Source of the DNA: Clostridiaceae bacterium | GTDB lineage: Bacteria; Bacillota; Clostridia; Saccharofermentanales; UBA5734 | Assembly (NCBI GenBank): GCA_012519875.1 | Contig: JAAYPL010000151.1 | Span: 1 to 14,023 of the forward strand | Direction: 5' to 3' | DNA length: 14,023 nt | The notes under the pieces: model-generated | Databases searched by the model: none | What the model saw: only the letters and a program-made list of their open reading frames with translations | Told to the model about the DNA's origin: nothing | Shown here: one piece after another, positions 8,063 to 14,023 of the stretch | How positions within the stretch are numbered: the stretch's first letter is position 1 | Layout of the letters: each line of letters opens with the position of its first letter | Program-made: the position numbers and the translations under genes

Positions 8063-9344
8063 ACAGAAGATGAATACTCTGTCGCTGTATGGGAAGACAG
8101 AGCAGGGGATCACCGGGGCAGCCATTGAGGATGCCTTGGGTTACGCCCTGCAACCTGTCAGGAACAGCTTGCGTCAGATATTGATCGTGCCGCCGGACTT
8201 CACTCGTTTTCATTCCAACGCAGGCCTTATTACTCAATTACTCTATCATATGCTTTCCCCTGCCTGTCGGGTGGATATTCTGCCGGCATTGGGCACCCAT
8301 ATGCCGATATCCCAAGACCAGTGGCAGGCTATGTTCGGAGACATTCCCTATGAGCGCATGCTGGTACACCGCTGGCGGGAGGATGTGGTGCCTATTGGCG
8401 AGGTGCCGGCCGGTTTTGTTCAGAAAGTCTCGGAAGGTCTGGTGAAAGAAGCCATTCCCTTTGCTATTAATCGTCATCTGCTGAATCCCGGGTACGATTT
8501 GGTGTTGTCTATTGGCCAGGTGGTGCCCCATGAGGTCATTGGCATGGCCAACCACAGTAAAAATATCTTCGTGGGCTGCGGTGGGCCGGGTATCATCAAC
8601 GCAACCCATATGCTGGGAGCGGTATACGGTATGGAACGCCTCATGGGCCGTGATCACAGCCCCGTACGCAAAGTGCTGGACTATGCGGCAGAACACCTGA
8701 TCGGTACCATTCCCCTTAACTACATCCTCACGGTCACCGATGCCCCCGGTGGCGTCATCCGGACTCATGGCTTGTTCATCGGGCCTCAGCGCCACTATTT
8801 TGAGAATGCAGTAGCCTTGGCCCAAGAGAAGAATATAACCTGGCTGGACAAACCCCTGAAAAAAGCCGTCGTTTACTTGGATGAACACGAGTTTGCTTCA
8901 ACCTGGCTGGGAAATAAGGCGGTCTACCGCACCCGCATGGCTATTGCCGACGGGGGAGAATTGCTGGTTCTGGCCCCGGGAGTAGACAAATTCGGAGAAG
9001 ACAAAGTAGTGGATACCCTTATCCGAAAATATGGATACAAGGGTCGTGAATATGTAATTGACATCCTCAAAAACGCACCTGACTTGGGGCAGAATCTTTC
9101 TGCCGCCGCGCACCTTATTCACGGCAGCAGCGACGGCCGTTTTAAAATCACCTATGCAACCCGGTATCTCAGCCGCGAAGAGGTGGAAGGTGTCGGCTTT
9201 TCCTATTTGCCCTTTGAGGAAGCCATCGTCCGTTATGCGCCTGCTAAAATGAAAGATGGCTTTAATACCATGGAGGACGGGGAGGAGATCTACTATATTT
9301 CCAATCCAGCTTTGGGCTTGTGGATTGATAAAAATCGGAAATAA
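8055..9344 (+). CDS. larA: LarA-family nickel-pincer racemase/epimerase
   Basis: The 429-residue protein belongs to the LarA (DUF2088) superfamily, which racemises or epimerises 2-hydroxyacids using a nickel-pincer nucleotide. In Lactobacillus plantarum LarA, His174, Lys184 (cofactor tether) and His200 (nickel ligand) are spaced 10 and 16 residues apart. Here His159 (VVPHEVIGM), Lys169 (NHSKNIF) and His185 (NATHM) have the same spacing. Other marks are DFTRFHS (49-55), GTHMP (80-84) and His105 in HRWRED, a candidate for the other acid/base histidine. ATG 8055 overlaps gnd by 8 bases with GGCAGG at 8041-8046 upstream; ATG 8070 is a possible alternative. The family includes lactate racemase but also a D-gluconate 2-epimerase type; next to uxuB and gnd, mannonate/gluconate epimerisation is the best guess. 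The lar cofactor genes are not in the window. Confidence 0.85.
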   Translation: MLEQKMNTLSLYGKTEQGITGAAIEDALGYALQPVRNSLRQILIVPPDFTRFHSNAGLITQLLYHMLSPACRVDILPALGTHMPISQDQWQAMFGDIPYERMLVHRWREDVVPIGEVPAGFVQKVSEGLVKEAIPFAINRHLLNPGYDLVLSIGQVVPHEVIGMANHSKNIFVGCGGPGIINATHMLGAVYGMERLMGRDHSPVRKVLDYAAEHLIGTIPLNYILTVTDAPGGVIRTHGLFIGPQRHYFENAVALAQEKNITWLDKPLKKAVVYLDEHEFASTWLGNKAVYRTRMAIADGGELLVLAPGVDKFGEDKVVDTLIRKYGYKGREYVIDILKNAPDLGQNLSAAAHLIHGSSDGRFKITYATRYLSREEVEGVGFSYLPFEEAIVRYAPAKMKDGFNTMEDGEEIYYISNPALGLWIDKNRK

Positions 9345-9494
9345 ATAGCCCTGTCAGTTGACTTCAAAGGCCATTTCCGTAATTTCCATGAACGCTTCGG
9401 TTTAAGAACTGCGGAAACTCGTCCCTATAAAACAACGAAAGTTAACGATAAAGACTTTTTCGGCCATATCATACTGAATGTGCACAGCGATTAT

Positions 9495-9540
9495 AAAAAA
9501 GCCGCCCTGCTGGCTCAATGGAAGCAGGACGGCTTCTTTT
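9495..9540. terminator. Bidirectional terminator between larA and the permease gene
   Basis: GCCGCCCTGCT (9501-9511) pairs with AGCAGGACGGC (9523-9533) with one C/A mismatch around an 11-base loop. TTCTTTT follows on the plus strand (9534-9540) and six A residues precede (9495-9500), giving a T-run on the minus strand. It lies between convergent genes and probably ends both transcripts. The rest of the gap 9345-9586 holds no gene I can support. Confidence 0.85.
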
Positions 9541-9586
9541 GCTGTGCGGCATTGATGGAGTGGCTTCTCGACCACCCCGAATTATC

Positions 9587-10933
9587 TTACAAAAGGGCGA
9601 GAAGTACAAAGTTAAGAATGAATAATATTGTGGCCACCCAGAGGATCGGATGAATGTCTTTTGCCTGGCGCTTGCAGAGCTTTGTGATCACGTAGAATAT
9701 AAAGCCTGCCGCGATACCATATGAGATGCTGTAGCACAGGGCCATAAATATGCCGGCAAAGAATGCTGGGATAGCTTCCGAAAGCTCAGTCCAATCGATC
9801 TCCTTAAAGGAAGACATCATCATGACTCCGACGATAACCAATGCGGGAGCTGTAGCCGCAGATGGAATCGCGCTTACAAACGTCGCAAGAAACGCACTTA
9901 TTGCGAAGCATATTGAAACCACAACACTGGTGAGGCCGGTACGTCCGCCAACGGCGATGCCGGCGGCGCTCTCCACGTAGGTGGTTGTGTTGGAGGTGCC
10001 GAAGACAGCACCGATAGAGGTTGCTGTAGCATCTGCAAATAGAGCTTTATCCATTTTGGATTTGAAGCCGGCGCTGTTTTCCATTGCCTTTTCGTCTTCT
10101 TCGCTGAAGATACCCGTGCGACGGCCGGTTCCAATGAAGGTTCCGATGGTATCAAATGTGTCAGACATACTGAAAGCGAAAATCGTGATCAGAACAAGAG
10201 GGATCTTGCCGGCGTCGGAGAACAGGGATCCAAGGCCTTTGCTTGTGAATATGACACCGAAGGTCGTAGGAAGCGCTGCGCATGCGTCGGTAAAACTTAT
10301 CGTGTCCGATGTTGCTGTAAGGCCCATGGGAATGCCGATAAGCGCCGTAACGATTATGCTGATCAGTATCGCGCCCTTGATTCTCAGAAGGCTGAGTACA
10401 ACTGTCAGCACCAAACCGATCAGGAACAACCACAGAACGGGCTGGTTAAGGGTTGCAAGCGCCGGTACACCGGCTTCAAAATTAATGATGCCAACGTTAA
10501 GCAGTCCGATATAGGCGATGAATATGCCGATGCCTCCGCCGATGGCATTCTGCAAACTGCGCGGGATGGCCTTTATAATGTATTTGCGGATCTTGGTAAC
10601 TGTTATGATGATGTTTATTACACCGCATATAAATACCATCGACAGAGCCTGCTGCCATGTAAACTGCAGTGCAAAACATACAGTATAGACGAAAAATGCG
10701 TTGAGTCCCATTCCGGGAGCCTGAGCGTAGGGCACATTTGCCACGAGACCCATTACAAGCGTGCCGATGATTGAAGCAATTATGGTAGCGAGGAATACAG
10801 CACCCCACTCCATGCCGGCTTGACTGAGAATTGACGGATTTACAACAATGATGTACGCCATAGCAAAGAATGTTGTCAAACCGGCTATGATCTCAGTAGA
10901 GACTTTCGTGCCATTTTCTTTTAGCTTGAACAT
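9587..10933 (-). CDS. NCS2-family purine permease (COG2252, PbuG/AzgA-like)
   Basis: The 448-residue integral membrane protein is almost entirely hydrophobic, consistent with the family's 12-14 helices. It opens with a cytoplasmic stretch ending TEIIAGLTTFFAMAYIIVVN and carries QAPGMGLNAFF in the region of residues 70-80 and the family block TSNTTTYVESAAGIAVGGRTG in the second half. These are hallmarks of the AzgA/PbuG/PbuO group, proton symporters for adenine, guanine or hypoxanthine; which purine is carried cannot be read here. AGGAGAT at 10941-10947, 7 bases upstream, fixes the ATG. It is convergent with larA and shares the bidirectional terminator, so it is not part of the sugar-acid operon. 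It has its own promoter and a leader of about 190 bases with structured elements. Confidence 0.93.
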   Translation of the reverse strand: MFKLKENGTKVSTEIIAGLTTFFAMAYIIVVNPSILSQAGMEWGAVFLATIIASIIGTLVMGLVANVPYAQAPGMGLNAFFVYTVCFALQFTWQQALSMVFICGVINIIITVTKIRKYIIKAIPRSLQNAIGGGIGIFIAYIGLLNVGIINFEAGVPALATLNQPVLWLFLIGLVLTVVLSLLRIKGAILISIIVTALIGIPMGLTATSDTISFTDACAALPTTFGVIFTSKGLGSLFSDAGKIPLVLITIFAFSMSDTFDTIGTFIGTGRRTGIFSEEDEKAMENSAGFKSKMDKALFADATATSIGAVFGTSNTTTYVESAAGIAVGGRTGLTSVVVSICFAISAFLATFVSAIPSAATAPALVIVGVMMMSSFKEIDWTELSEAIPAFFAGIFMALCYSISYGIAAGFIFYVITKLCKRQAKDIHPILWVATILFILNFVLLALL

Positions 10934-11005
10934 TTTTCCTATCTCCTATTTTTTATTGACCATTTGCGGCACCAATATGCTCGAGAAGGGTGAAACACAA
11001 GTAAT

Positions 11006-11047
11006 ACAATAAATTCATGCACATTAAGTATTCATTGCATTTATTGT
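11006..11047. repeat. AT-rich inverted repeat in the permease leader
   Basis: ACAATAAAT (11006-11014) then TGCA (11018-11021) is mirrored by TGCA (11036-11039) and ATTTATTGT (11039-11047, sharing one base), with a 3-base bulge on one side and a 14-base loop. In the leader RNA this would be a hairpin of about 12 bp downstream of the loop-loop structure. No T-run follows, so it is not an intrinsic terminator by itself. It may be an expression-platform element or an operator. Confidence 0.4.
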
Positions 11048-11058
11048 GTTTTGATCGT

Positions 11059-11110
11059 CGGGTAAAGGCGGTTACCCGGTAAAACCCAAAACCTATCCCG
11101 TCCATAGTTG
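11059..11110 (-). promoter_or_regulatory. Structured leader RNA with two complementary loops
   Basis: In the permease transcript, CTAT (11107-11104) and ATAG (11096-11093) close a 7-base loop GGACGGG. CGGGTAA (11078-11072) and TTACCCG (11065-11059) close a 6-base loop CCGCCT. The loops can pair, CCG with CGG and CC with GG leaving one A bulged, giving a kissing interaction. The second arm and its flank (TTTTACCGGGTAACCG ... CCCGAC) resemble the joining region and P3 arm of purine riboswitches. The usual 5' half (P1 and an AUAUGG-type L2) is not recognisable. A purine-sensing leader is plausible upstream of a purine permease, but this is not a confirmed aptamer. Confidence 0.35.
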
Positions 11111-11130
11111 TGCCGGAAATACCATGTTTG

Positions 11131-11159
11131 ATTATGACAGATGATTAGACTTTATTCAA
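11131..11159 (-). promoter_or_regulatory. Promoter of the purine permease gene
   Basis: On the minus strand TTGAAT (11159-11154) is followed, after exactly 17 bases, by CATAAT (11136-11131), a 5/6 match to the -10 consensus. Initiation would be near 11124, giving a leader of about 190 bases before the permease ATG. Confidence 0.6.
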
Positions 11160-11168
11160 TGTATTTTT

Positions 11169-11190
11169 ATCGTTTTCACATCGTTTTCAC
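11169..11190 (-). repeat. Perfect tandem 11-bp repeat upstream of the permease promoter
   Basis: GTGAAAACGAT occurs twice head to tail on the minus strand (11190-11180 and 11179-11169) with no mismatch. The pair ends 9 bases upstream of the -35 box, at about -45 to -66 from the predicted start. The 11-base period is one helical turn, so both copies face the same side of the DNA, as expected of an activator site. Confidence 0.6.
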
Positions 11191-11295
11191 AGAATTCAAA
11201 GAATAATATATGGATCTCATGGGAGCATTACTATAACCATTTTTTGACCACGATATTACGAAAACGGGTGTCCTCAAATTCCTCGAAACAAGCAA

Positions 11296-11340
11296 ATAAT
11301 CCAAATCAGTCTCCGATAAGGAAGATCTGATTCGGATTAT
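11296..11340. repeat. Near-perfect inverted repeat
   Basis: ATAATCC-A-AATCAG (11296-11309) mirrors CTGATT-C-GGATTAT (11327-11340) with one mismatch and a 17-base spacer. Neither side is followed by a T-run, so it is not a typical terminator. It is isolated from any gene: about 170 bases from the end of the hepT remnant and 170 from the permease promoter. Confidence 0.5.
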
Positions 11341-11499
11341 ATTGATTTGGTGCGAACAGCGGTACAGGACTTTTTTAAGAAATCCGATAAATCAAAATTT
11401 ACAGGCAATCAATAGGCGGCATATTCCTCAAATACCTCTTGCAAAAGAATACATCGCACCCTCTATTGTGGTCGGATAGGATAAGAACACAATGATTGT

Positions 11500-11835
11500 T
11501 CAATCCTTTAAAATATTCTCGCAAGCGGTTTTCAGTGCAGGAATGTCGTTAGAGAGTGTATTCCAAACAGAAGGAACATCAATAGCGCCATAAGCATGGA
11601 CATAGAAATTTCGAGTGTCTTTGATAATTCTCCAAGGAATAGTAACATCTTTTGCTTTAACTTCTTCCGAAAGTCGTGCGACCAGTTCGCCAATCTGAAC
11701 AACACACATACAACAGGCATCTTGGAAGAGATGGTCGCTTTCGAATGCACTGAAGCTGTGGTTGTAGCGATTCAGATTGTCGGCAATGCGCTCTCAATAG
11801 GATATGATTTTTTCGAGGATGACTTTATCACGCAC
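11500..11835 (-). pseudogene. hepT: HepT-like (DUF86) HEPN protein, broken by an in-frame TGA
   Basis: Read on the minus strand from GTG 11835, the frame encodes RDKVILEKIISY, a TGA at 11796-11794, then ERIADNLNRYNHSF onward to TGA 11502-11500. Ignoring the internal stop it is 111 codons, the normal size of HepT, the RNase toxin component of HepT/MNT pairs. The HEPN active motif R-x4-H-x-Y is intact as RNFYVHAY, with the DUF86-typical tail IDVPSVWNTLSNDIPALK. The nonsense codon falls where relatives commonly have Cys or another residue. ATG 11859 is an alternative start; AGGAGG at 11856-11851 is suitably placed for neither. An internal ATG at 11709 would give only 69 residues, keeping the motif but losing the N-terminal helices. 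No MNT nucleotidyltransferase partner is visible on either side. I infer decay, though a sequencing error is possible. Confidence 0.72.
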
Positions 11836-11859
11836 TTCGATAAAGCAGCACCTCCTCAT

Positions 11860-12169
11860 ATCTTACTAAACTATACTATATGCAAACAGATAATTAAAGT
11901 ATTTTCATTTCATATTGTGTCAGCTTTCTAATAATCTTTCGATTTAACTTTGGAATTGCATCATCAGTTATACATGAGATGATCAAAATAATTTCCGGAA
12001 TCCCCATATAATTACAAAAGAAATAACGTAGCAAGAAAGGTCAGCAAAATGAGGTCGATGGATTATTATGTTGTGATAAGTTTGAAGATACTTTCACTCG
12101 TACGCATATGGCGAGTGTTCTTACAGGATTAAGTCATTAAATTGGATGGCAAAAGCCTGCAAAATGAGG
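11860..12169. other. AT-rich region without a supported gene
   Basis: I looked here for the MNT partner expected upstream of hepT and found no GSxARG-type nucleotidyltransferase motif in any frame I read. A 37-codon minus-strand frame (12007-11894, beginning MGIPEIILII) has no ribosome binding site. A plus-strand open stretch ending at 12140 (EDTFTRTHMASVLTGLSH) lacks a start. Both could be coding remnants; neither is called. Confidence 0.55.
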
Positions 12170-12209
12170 AAAAAAATAAAAGGAAAGCAGCCAGATACAA
12201 CTACTTTCC
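12170..12209 (-). terminator. Intrinsic terminator downstream of tRNA-Leu
   Basis: On the minus strand GGAAAG (12209-12204) pairs with CTTTCC (12187-12182), with further AG/CT pairs inside, and is followed by TTTTATTTTTTT (12181-12170). It begins 3 bases after the tRNA CCA end and fits termination of the tRNA transcript. Confidence 0.85.
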
Positions 12210-12211
12210 GA

Positions 12212-12298
12212 TGGTGCGGGAAACAGGACTTGAACCTGCATGACCTCCTGATCACTAGTACCTGAAACTAGCGCGTCTGCCAATTCCGCCATTCCCGC
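12212..12298 (-). tRNA. tRNA-Leu, anticodon CAG
   Basis: The minus strand folds into a complete class II tRNA. The acceptor stem is GCGGGAA with TTCCCGC. The anticodon stem CTAGT/ACTAG closes the loop TTCAGGT, placing CAG as anticodon (reads CUG, leucine). A long variable arm (TGATCAGGAGGTCA region) and the T arm GGTTCAAGTCC follow. The discriminator is A (12215) and the CCA end is encoded (12214-12212). The D arm contains GGCAGACGCGC, typical of bacterial tRNA-Leu. It stands alone, with its own promoter candidate and terminator. Confidence 0.96.
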
Positions 12299-12309
12299 AG
12301 GTGAAACTC

Positions 12310-12338
12310 ATCTTACAATAACAGGGGAAAAAATGCAA
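12310..12338 (-). promoter_or_regulatory. Candidate promoter of tRNA-Leu
   Basis: On the minus strand TTGCAT (12338-12333) and TAAGAT (12315-12310) are separated by 17 bases, placing the start a few bases before the mature tRNA 5' end. Both hexamers are imperfect (3/6 and 4/6), so the position supports this more than the match does. Confidence 0.4.
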
Positions 12339-12389
12339 GGGGGCGGGTGGATGTTGTGAACACACGCACAATAACAAGCTGAGATAACA

Positions 12390-12418
12390 TTGATGGGAAT
12401 GACATCTTCAACTATAAT
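12390..12418 (+). promoter_or_regulatory. Promoter of murD
   Basis: TTGATG (12390-12395) and a perfect TATAAT (12413-12418) are spaced by exactly 17 bases. Initiation near 12425 gives a leader of about 68 bases before murD. This marks murD as the start of its own transcription unit, divergent from the tRNA gene. Confidence 0.8.
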
Positions 12419-12492
12419 TATCAATGGTGGGCAATTTCTCGCACTGATTCTCAAGTGTTCGTTAAAGCTTTGCCCAACAGCGGGAGTTTACC

Positions 12493-13962
12493 ATGATGAA
12501 TAAACTGGATATTTTCAAAGGATTTTTGCGCAACAAGCGAATTGCGGTCTTGGGTATCGGGATCAGTAATCGCCCGTTGATCCGATACATCTCGGATTTG
12601 GGCGGCCACATCACGGCTTTCGATAGACTACCGGCAGAGGATCCGGTCTTGCGCGAAACACGTGAGGCGTTTATTTCTGATGGGATTGACGTTAATTGGT
12701 GTACCGGACCGGATTATCTTCAGGATCTTAAGGGGTTTGATCTGATTTTTCGCACTCCGAAAATGCGCTGGGATCTGCCGCAACTACGAGCCGAACGCGA
12801 ACGCGGTGCCATCATTACTTCGGAAATGGAAGTTTTCATGGAACTGTGTCCTGCCCGGATTTTCGGTGTGACCGGCAGTGACGGGAAGACCACGACCACG
12901 ACATTGATCAGCCTTATGCTGCGCCAAGCCGGATATCAGGTTCATCTGGGCGGAAATATAGGGATCCCGCTGCTGGACCGGATCGATCACATCCGGCCCG
13001 AGGATATGGTTGTCCTTGAGCTGTCCAGCTTTCAATTGATGAGCATGCGGATCAGTCCGGAAGTTGCCGTTGTCACCAACGTTTCTCCCAATCACCTTGA
13101 TGTGCACAAGGATTATCAGGAATATATTGACGCTAAGCGAAACATCTTGGCCTACCAACCCTTCTATGGCCGTTTGGTTCTCAATGCGGATAATTACGAA
13201 GCAAAATCATATAATTCGGATGCTCGCGGTGAGGTCATCTGGTTTTCACAACGTGACCAAAGTATTCAAACCGGCTGCCTGGCCATTGATGGCCGGCTGG
13301 TCTGGCGGCAAAAGGATCAGGAGACTCCTTTTTTGGCCGGCAACGATATCAAACTGCCCGGCCGGCATAATGTCGACAATTACCTGGCTGCCGCCGCCGC
13401 CGTATGGCCCTACGTCAAACCGGCGGATATCAGAGCCGTCGCAACGACCTTCGGTGGCGTTGAACATCGACTGGAACTGGTCCGAGAGCTGTCCGGTGTC
13501 CGTTATTACAACAGCTCGATCGACACCAGTCCGACCCGAACCAAGGCGGCGCTTCGTGCTCTGGCCGAACGAAATGAGCGTGTGGTCCTGATCGCAGGCG
13601 GCCAAGATAAGAAATGTGATTATACCGGCTTGGGAGAAGCCATTGTTACGGTTTCAGATCGCATCATTCTTTGTGGCTCCAATGCCGATCAGATCGAGAA
13701 GGTGCTGCGGCGTGAAGCGGCATTCAAGGGCGTTCGCTTCGAAGATCTGATCATTTATCGTTGTCAGGACTATGAAGATGCTGTTAACCGGGCCAAAGCT
13801 TTGGCCAGGCCCGGCGATGTTGTTGTTCTTTCACCTGCCGGTACCAGCTATGACCGGTTTCGTCATTTTGAGGAGCGGGGAAATTTGTTCAAAGATTTGG
13901 TCAACAGGCTCTCTCCGGAAGATGAATCTGATTCGGAGCAAGCGAATGAAAGACAGATCTGA
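12493..13962 (+). CDS. murD: UDP-N-acetylmuramoylalanine--D-glutamate ligase
   Basis: MurD adds D-glutamate to UDP-MurNAc-L-Ala in the cytoplasm during peptidoglycan precursor synthesis. The 489-residue protein has the three Mur ligase domains: an N-terminal nucleotide-sugar domain (about 1-115), an ATPase domain with P-loop GVTGSDGKTT (125-134), GGNIG (153-157), ELSSFQL (176-182) and NHLDVH (200-205), then a C-terminal domain from GGVEHRLE (321-328). Lys215 in DAKRNI is the likely carbamylated lysine. The substrate motif, DSKATNP in the E. coli type, reads NSSIDTSPTRT (340-350), as I recall for clostridial MurD proteins. GGGAG at 12482-12486 serves ATG 12493 (6 bases); ATG 12496 is equally possible. 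The protein is somewhat longer than the usual 440-460 residues, partly from a charged tail. The next gene overlaps it by 17 bases. Confidence 0.95.
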   Translation: MMNKLDIFKGFLRNKRIAVLGIGISNRPLIRYISDLGGHITAFDRLPAEDPVLRETREAFISDGIDVNWCTGPDYLQDLKGFDLIFRTPKMRWDLPQLRAERERGAIITSEMEVFMELCPARIFGVTGSDGKTTTTTLISLMLRQAGYQVHLGGNIGIPLLDRIDHIRPEDMVVLELSSFQLMSMRISPEVAVVTNVSPNHLDVHKDYQEYIDAKRNILAYQPFYGRLVLNADNYEAKSYNSDARGEVIWFSQRDQSIQTGCLAIDGRLVWRQKDQETPFLAGNDIKLPGRHNVDNYLAAAAAVWPYVKPADIRAVATTFGGVEHRLELVRELSGVRYYNSSIDTSPTRTKAALRALAERNERVVLIAGGQDKKCDYTGLGEAIVTVSDRIILCGSNADQIEKVLRREAAFKGVRFEDLIIYRCQDYEDAVNRAKALARPGDVVVLSPAGTSYDRFRHFEERGNLFKDLVNRLSPEDESDSEQANERQI

Positions 13963-14023
13963 CTTGACCATCCGACGGATCCTTTTGGGTATTGATCAGG
14001 AGGCGATTCTTGAAGTCACTAAG
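13946..14023 (+). CDS. N-terminal fragment of a gene overlapping murD
   Basis: ATG 13946, inside the end of murD in another frame, opens a frame of 26 codons that runs off the window end (begins MKDRSDLTIRRILLGID). GGAG at 13935-13938 lies 7 bases upstream. The 17-base overlap implies translational coupling to murD. Too little is present to identify the family; a cell-wall-related gene would be expected from context, but that is a guess. Confidence 0.6.
   Translation, partial: MKDRSDLTIRRILLGIDQEAILEVTK

Larger units (their letters stand above)
11160..11499. other. AT-rich intergenic region without a supported gene
   Basis: Besides the tandem repeat at 11169-11190 and the inverted repeat at 11296-11340, I see no gene here. 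Short open stretches exist on both strands (for example minus strand about 11414-11490 and plus strand about 11322-11409), but they lack starts with ribosome binding sites and I cannot assign them. They may be decayed coding sequence. Confidence 0.6.

Noticed and set aside
11131..11137. CATAATC read as the conserved 5' TATAATC element of a purine riboswitch
   Set aside because: It fits better as a -10 box with a TTGAAT -35 at 17 bases, and the distance to the downstream hairpins does not match the purine aptamer.
11894..12007. Minus-strand small frame of 37 codons upstream of hepT, considered as an MNT remnant
   Set aside because: It has no ribosome binding site and no nucleotidyltransferase motif.
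1..14023. CRISPR array, insertion sequence or prophage
   Set aside because: No regularly spaced repeats, transposase or integrase motifs, or target-site duplications were seen on either strand.

Overview
The window looks like a chromosomal segment of an anaerobic Firmicute, most likely Clostridia. The grounds are strong AGGAGG-type ribosome binding sites, a short-chain-dehydrogenase type UxuB instead of the proteobacterial type, a COG2252 purine permease and a MurD with a clostridial-looking C-terminal motif. This placement is inference, because no rRNA or other taxonomic marker is present.

Region 1 (1-388) holds the tail of an unidentified gene and an AT-rich promoter region. Region 2 (389-9344) is a co-directional sugar-acid catabolism cluster: a HAD hydrolase, a cytoplasmic GH3 glycosidase, an intrinsic terminator, then uxaC, SDR-type uxuB, a PfkB sugar kinase, gnd (6-phosphogluconate dehydrogenase) and a LarA-family nickel-pincer racemase/epimerase that overlaps gnd by 8 bases. 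The usual KDG-route genes (uxuA mannonate dehydratase, kdgA aldolase) are absent from the window. The set present spells out a different possible route: glucuronate -> fructuronate (UxaC) -> mannonate (UxuB) -> gluconate (LarA-type C2 epimerase) -> 6-phosphogluconate (PfkB kinase) -> ribulose 5-phosphate + CO2 + NADPH (Gnd). This is the most interesting hypothesis here. It rests on gene content and on conserved LarA nickel-site spacing, not on demonstrated activities.

Region 3 (9345-10933) has a bidirectional terminator and a convergent NCS2 purine permease on the minus strand. Region 4 (10934-11160) is the permease leader. It has a good promoter, a perfect tandem 11-bp repeat just upstream of that promoter, and a structured 5' leader with two hairpins whose loops are complementary. 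Region 5 (11160-12170) is AT-rich and gene-poor. It contains an isolated inverted repeat and a hepT-like (DUF86/HEPN) antitoxin-toxin family gene broken by one in-frame TGA, without an identifiable MNT partner.

Region 6 (12170-14023) has a minus-strand tRNA-Leu(CAG) with encoded CCA and its terminator, then a near-consensus promoter driving murD. The start of a translationally coupled downstream gene runs off the window end.
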